DNA of 8,844 nt from JBDNIO01 sp041688215 (GTDB lineage Bacteria; Pseudomonadota; Gammaproteobacteria; Nevskiales; Salinisphaeraceae). The DNA is taken from contig JBDNIO010000001.1 in NCBI GenBank assembly GCA_041688215.1, positions 1-8,844 on the forward strand, in the 5' to 3' direction. The position numbers and the translations under genes are program-made. Below the pieces are notes generated by a model. The model did not search any database and was not told the DNA's origin. It was given only the letters and a program-made list of their open reading frames with translations. Below, piece after piece: positions 6,052 to 8,844 of this stretch (position 1 is its first letter; each line of letters begins with the position of its first letter).

Positions 6052-7544
6052 TGCATGCGCAGACTGTGGTAGCGCGCCTATCGCCGGTGCCTACCAGCCT
6101 GGTGTTCGTGGCGCTGGCGATTGTTTGCGCTCTGTTCGCCGACCTGCAGATTAGCGCCAGCGACCCGTGGGCTGACCTAGGGCGCTTTGGCTGGGGTCTC
6201 CTCACTCCGGATTTCCTGCACAGCCAGAATCTACTCTCCGCTGTGCTCTACACCGTGGCCTTCGGGGTGTTGGGCACGGTTGTGGGCGCGGTCGCCGGCT
6301 TCGGCCTGGCGCTGATATTTCGTTTCCGCATCGTGCGCCTGGGCGCCGCCTTCATCCGTGCCATCCACGAATTATTCTGGGCGCTGATATTCCTGCAGGT
6401 TTTCGGCTTGACGCCGCTCACCGGCATGCTGGCAATTGCTGTGCCCTACGCGGGCATTTTCGCCAAGGTGTATTCGGAAATACTGGAAGAATCCGACGCC
6501 GCACCTGTGCGCGCACTCGGCAAAGACGCCCGGCCGATAAGCGTTTTTTTGTACGCGCGCCTGCCCGACGCCTGGGCCACGATGAAGAGCTACACCTATT
6601 ACCGTTTTGAGTGTGGTTTGCGTTCTTCGGCCGTTTTAGGTTTTGTGGGTCTGCCCACCCTGGGCTTCTTTCTGGAGTCGGCCTTTAGCCAGGGCTATTA
6701 CTCGCAGGCGGCGGCGTACTTGATCCTGTTATATCTGCTGATTGCTACGCTACGTGTCTGGCTGCCGGCCAAACTAACCGTGCCGGCTGCGCTGTTATGC
6801 GCGTTCGCGTTGCCTTCGGGCACCGGTGCGTCGTGGGAGAGCGTGCAGCGTTTTTTCAGCCACGATATCGTGCCCGCCCCCCTGCGTGACGGTATCGACC
6901 TGGGCAGTCTCGCGCAGTTTGGCGACTGGCTGTGGATGCTGAGCGTGAATCAGGTCTGGCCGGGGCTGGTGAACACGGTGCTGATCACCCAGATTGCACT
7001 GGTCACCACCGGCATTACCACGCTGATCCTGTTTCCGCTGATCTCGCGCAAGTTTTTCGGCTGGCTTGGCGTGGGCTCCGGGCATGTGCTGCTGGTAATT
7101 TTGCGCTCCACACCGGAATATATTCTGGCCTACATCCTGTTGCAGATATGGGGGCCGTCCATGCTGCCTGCGGTGGTTGCGCTGACGCTACACAACGGGG
7201 CGATTATCGGATTCCTGATCGGGCGCACGGCCGAGCGGTTGCCGGTGCGCGAGGATGCCCCGCGCGGTCTCAATCTTTATGGCTACGAAATTCTGCCGCG
7301 GGTGTATGGGCAGTATCTGGCATTTCTGTTTTACCGCTGGGAAATCATCATGCGTGAAACCGCCGTGCTGGGGATACTCGGCGTGCACACGCTGGGCTTT
7401 TTTGTGGACAGCGCGATTGCCGAAATACGCATCGACCGCGCGCTATTCCTGCTACTGGTCACAGCTGCGCTGAATATGGCCATAGACGCGACCTCGCGCC
7501 GTCTGCGTGCGCGCATGCAGCTGAAACACCGGCCGGACTGCTGA
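6051..7544 (+). CDS. ABC transporter permease with two fused transmembrane domains (PhnE-like x2)
   Basis: A 497-aa inner-membrane channel protein in which two permease domains lie in one chain, so a single copy could pair with two ATPase subunits. Domain 1 spans about 55-235 and domain 2 about 300-485. Each has the cytoplasmic loop that docks on the ATPase, at about 143-173 and 391-421. The domains are homologous: YRFECGLRSSAVLG (184-197) matches YRWEIIMRETAVLG (428-441), and each runs on into TLGFF followed by E/D-S-A (203-211; 447-455). An N-terminal helix (14-32) and a short link (about 236-300) complete it. The start ATG overlaps the ATPase stop. Phosphonate systems usually have separate or single PhnE-type permeases, so the fusion is a feature of this subgroup. 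The domain calls are firm; the substrate depends on the binding protein. Confidence 0.93.
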   Translation: MHAQTVVARLSPVPTSLVFVALAIVCALFADLQISASDPWADLGRFGWGLLTPDFLHSQNLLSAVLYTVAFGVLGTVVGAVAGFGLALIFRFRIVRLGAAFIRAIHELFWALIFLQVFGLTPLTGMLAIAVPYAGIFAKVYSEILEESDAAPVRALGKDARPISVFLYARLPDAWATMKSYTYYRFECGLRSSAVLGFVGLPTLGFFLESAFSQGYYSQAAAYLILLYLLIATLRVWLPAKLTVPAALLCAFALPSGTGASWESVQRFFSHDIVPAPLRDGIDLGSLAQFGDWLWMLSVNQVWPGLVNTVLITQIALVTTGITTLILFPLISRKFFGWLGVGSGHVLLVILRSTPEYILAYILLQIWGPSMLPAVVALTLHNGAIIGFLIGRTAERLPVREDAPRGLNLYGYEILPRVYGQYLAFLFYRWEIIMRETAVLGILGVHTLGFFVDSAIAEIRIDRALFLLLVTAALNMAIDATSRRLRARMQLKHRPDC

Positions 7545-7555
7545 CCTTTTCATAC

Positions 7556-7595
7556 AAACCGCCATACAGGCCGAATGTGATCGAAATGGCGTTTT
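7556..7595 (+). terminator. Possible terminator after the ABC operon
   Basis: Arms 7556-7565 and 7586-7595 pair at 9 of 10 positions and end in TTTT. The 20-base loop is long and the stem is only moderately strong, so termination may be partial and msrB could still be read through. Confidence 0.35.
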
Positions 7596-7635
7596 CACGG
7601 TCTAACCCCGGCTCAACTTACAGCGAGAATCAGAT

Positions 7636-8154
7636 ATGAACAGACGAGGTGTATTGGCCGGTATTCTGGCTGCTGCGGCAGCCGTACCCATTGTGCGGCT
7701 GTTTGCCGGCACGGAAGGCGATGAATCCGATGAAATCAAACTCAAGGGTTCGGACGTGGAAAAAATCGAGAAAACGGAAAGCCAGTGGCGGGAAATTCTC
7801 AGCGAGCAAGAATTCGACGTGCTGCGCAACGAAGCCACCGAGCGTTCTGGCGCCAGCCCGCTGAACAAGGAAAAGCGTGCAGGTACCTTCACTTGTGCCG
7901 GCTGTGCCCTGCCTTTATTCAAGTCCGAATGGAAGTTTGAGTCCGGCACGGGGTGGCCGAGTTTCTGGGACTATATCAAGGGCCACCTGGAAACCAGGAC
8001 CGATTACAAACTGATCCTGCCACGTACCGAATACCACTGCGCACGCTGCGGTGGCCACCAGGGCCATGTGTTCAAAGACGGGCCGGAACCCACCGGCGAG
8101 CGCTGGTGCAATAACGGCGTGGCGTTGGATTTCGTACCGGCTGACGAGGCGTAA
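7636..8154 (+). CDS. msrB: Peptide-methionine (R)-S-oxide reductase MsrB, exported
   Basis: A 172-aa enzyme that reduces the R form of methionine sulfoxide in oxidised proteins. Motifs: zinc site CAGC (C87, C90) with CARC (C135, C138); substrate pocket GTGWPSFWD (104-112); GGHQGHVF (139-146) with the family's catalytic-site histidines; and catalytic C158 in RWCNNG. There are only these five cysteines, so no resolving Cys is present and the oxidised C158 must be reduced directly by an outside thiol partner. The N-terminus, MNRRGVLAG followed by a hydrophobic run to about residue 24, looks like a twin-arginine or uncleaved membrane signal, placing the enzyme outside the cytoplasm. The start ATG at 7636 has only a weak GAGA site. 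It lies 91 bases after the permease, with a possible weak terminator between, and converges on the DUF2147 gene 15 bases away. Confidence 0.94.
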   Translation: MNRRGVLAGILAAAAAVPIVRLFAGTEGDESDEIKLKGSDVEKIEKTESQWREILSEQEFDVLRNEATERSGASPLNKEKRAGTFTCAGCALPLFKSEWKFESGTGWPSFWDYIKGHLETRTDYKLILPRTEYHCARCGGHQGHVFKDGPEPTGERWCNNGVALDFVPADEA

Positions 8155-8169
8155 TATTTAGCTTAGCCG

Positions 8170-8607
8170 TTATTCCAGAACGTCCTGCGCCACGCCGGGT
8201 GCGTCGCGGCCGGCGCGGGTCCAGACAACCGTGCGGCCCAACAGGGAAATGCCTATGAAGCCGCGTATTTTTAGCTGGTCGTCACCCTCCAGCGAGAGTT
8301 TGCAGGAATAGGTCTTGTCCTCGTCGGGGTCATAAATTGTGCCGTCTTCCCAGACACCGTCGCCCGCGTAGCTGAGGTTTTCCAGAATGCGTTTGCCGAG
8401 CAGGCTTTCATTGGATTCGTTCCGTCGCGGGCTGTCTTTCGGTGCGCCGGCAATTTTTCCGAAATACTGGTTGTTCTCTTCGTAAATCTGGATATAGCCT
8501 TCCCCGGCCTGATTCAGCCAGACGCCGACGATCGCATCGGCGCCGGTTTGCGCCAGTGCCGACGCTGCGGCCAATAGCCATATTCCCAGAGTCAATAAAA
8601 TTCGCAT
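8170..8607 (-). CDS. DUF2147-family exported protein
   Basis: A 145-aa secreted protein with a Sec signal peptide: basic R2, hydrophobic core 3-18, likely cut after ALA19. The mature part has the DUF2147 pattern: GVWLNQAGEGYIQIYEENNQYFGKI in the first half (28-52), then the strand-rich block VWEDGTIYDPDEDKTY (85-100) and KIRGFIGISLLGRTVVWTR (113-131). The family is predicted to form a small lipocalin-like beta barrel; no enzyme activity is known to me. Only one Cys (C102) is present. The start ATG at 8607 is 3 bases after the stop of an upstream membrane-protein gene and has no clear ribosome site of its own, which points to a coupled operon. The gene converges on msrB with no visible terminator between them. 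Confidence 0.88.
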   Translation of the reverse strand: MRILLTLGIWLLAAASALAQTGADAIVGVWLNQAGEGYIQIYEENNQYFGKIAGAPKDSPRRNESNESLLGKRILENLSYAGDGVWEDGTIYDPDEDKTYSCKLSLEGDDQLKIRGFIGISLLGRTVVWTRAGRDAPGVAQDVLE

Positions 8608-8610
8608 TAT

Positions 8611-8844
8611 TCAAGCCCAGACTGTGAAAACAAAAATCCAGTGCGCCGCGTAAGCTGCGGCCAGCGCGCTCACCGCCAGGCGCGTTCCCACGCCGGGGTG
8701 ACGGTGCCACAGCCAGGCGACGGCAAACCCGGACAGCGCGACTTCGACGATCGAGACAATCCGCCCATAGTGTGCAGGGTTCCAGTAGGATACCGGACTT
8801 GCAAACCGCCAAACCGCCAAACCGCCAAACCGCCAAACCGCCAA
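8611..8844 (-). CDS. C-terminal part of a small membrane protein; frame enters an 8-bp tandem repeat
   Basis: Seventy-seven codons are visible, ending with TGA at 8611-8613. Two hydrophobic segments, about IVSIVEVALSGFAVAWLW and LAVSALAAAYAAHWIFVFTV, look like transmembrane helices with an Arg/His loop (HRHPGVGTR) between them. The family is not recognised. Between the repeat (8803 onward) and the codon GTG in the middle loop there is no ATG, GTG or TTG in this frame. The gene must therefore start inside the repeat (TTG at 8844 or 8820) or beyond the window edge. If the repeat is translated it encodes a periodic AVWRFGGL peptide. Close spacing to DUF2147 (3 bases) supports this frame over the competing 142-aa frame on the same strand, which lacks membrane character. 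The existence of the gene is likely; its start is open. Confidence 0.6.
   Translation of the reverse strand: MAVWRFGGLAVWRFASPVSYWNPAHYGRIVSIVEVALSGFAVAWLWHRHPGVGTRLAVSALAAAYAAHWIFVFTVWA
8803..8844. repeat. Octanucleotide tandem repeat (AAACCGCC)n, at least 5 copies, running off the window
   Basis: Five perfect head-to-tail copies of AAACCGCC (8803-8842) and the first two bases of a sixth reach the window end, so the full copy number is unknown. On the minus strand the unit reads TTGGCGGT, which contains no stop in any frame. Because 8 is not a multiple of 3, gain or loss of one copy shifts the downstream frame, the hallmark of contingency repeats when they lie in coding DNA. Confidence 0.95.

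Noticed and set aside
7556..7563. A single AAACCGCC octamer upstream of msrB, the same unit as the repeat at the right edge
   Set aside because: One 8-mer match in a window of this size can easily occur by chance, and it lies within a possible hairpin arm.
8408..8836. Minus-strand ORF of 142 aa in another frame through the repeat and the DUF2147 start
   Set aside because: Arg-rich sequence without membrane segments, overlapping the DUF2147 signal peptide. The 77-codon frame ends 3 bases before DUF2147 and has plausible helices.

Overview
The window looks like a chromosomal segment of a Gram-negative proteobacterium, most likely a gammaproteobacterium. Several products carry lipoboxes or signal peptides, the genes use Shine-Dalgarno starts, GC is moderate to high, and there is a hairpin built on the GTCATTGCGAG...CTCGCAATGAC core that I recall as common in proteobacterial intergenic DNA. 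I see no rRNA, tRNA, CRISPR array, prophage gene or transposase.

Layout. (1) Positions 1-1944, minus strand: a flavin-containing monooxygenase followed directly, stop touching start (TAAATG), by a TetR-family regulator that runs off the left edge. A good sigma70-type promoter with an imperfect palindrome in its spacer lies just upstream at about 1969-1996. (2) 2123-3433, plus strand: an unrecognised lipoprotein and a sterol desaturase/fatty acid hydroxylase family membrane protein, 27 bases apart. (3) 3434-3745: intergenic DNA holding a 151-bp MITE-like element (3514-3664). It has 25-bp imperfect terminal inverted repeats, a nested REP-like hairpin, and a flanking 8-bp direct repeat that abuts both ends exactly. 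(4) 3746-4258: two tiny tandem lipoproteins, 57 and 77 aa, related in leader and sequence. Both have a C-x3-D-E-H-x-G start to the mature protein and repeated EHxG motifs. (5) 4298-4327: a strong GC-rich hairpin. (6) 4402-7544: an ABC importer with a PhnD-like substrate-binding lipoprotein (closest by eye to the 'putative selenate' clade), an ATPase with a GTG start, and a permease in which two transmembrane domains are fused in one 497-aa chain. (7) 7636-8154: a methionine sulfoxide reductase B with a twin-arginine-like export signal. (8) 8170-8844, minus strand: an exported DUF2147 protein and, 3 bases upstream of it, the end of a small membrane protein whose frame runs into an 8-bp tandem repeat (TTGGCGGT)n that continues past the right edge.

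How the parts may work together. The three ABC genes form one transport unit: substrate capture, ATP hydrolysis and a fused channel. The tiny His/Glu-rich lipoproteins just before them and the exported MsrB just after them make a block of six same-strand genes, of which five act in or face the periplasm. A link between oxyanion or metal handling and periplasmic methionine repair is possible but is only inferred from position. The most unusual items are the tandem mini-lipoproteins, the MITE with its apparent target duplication, and the octanucleotide repeat, which could make the right-hand gene phase variable.
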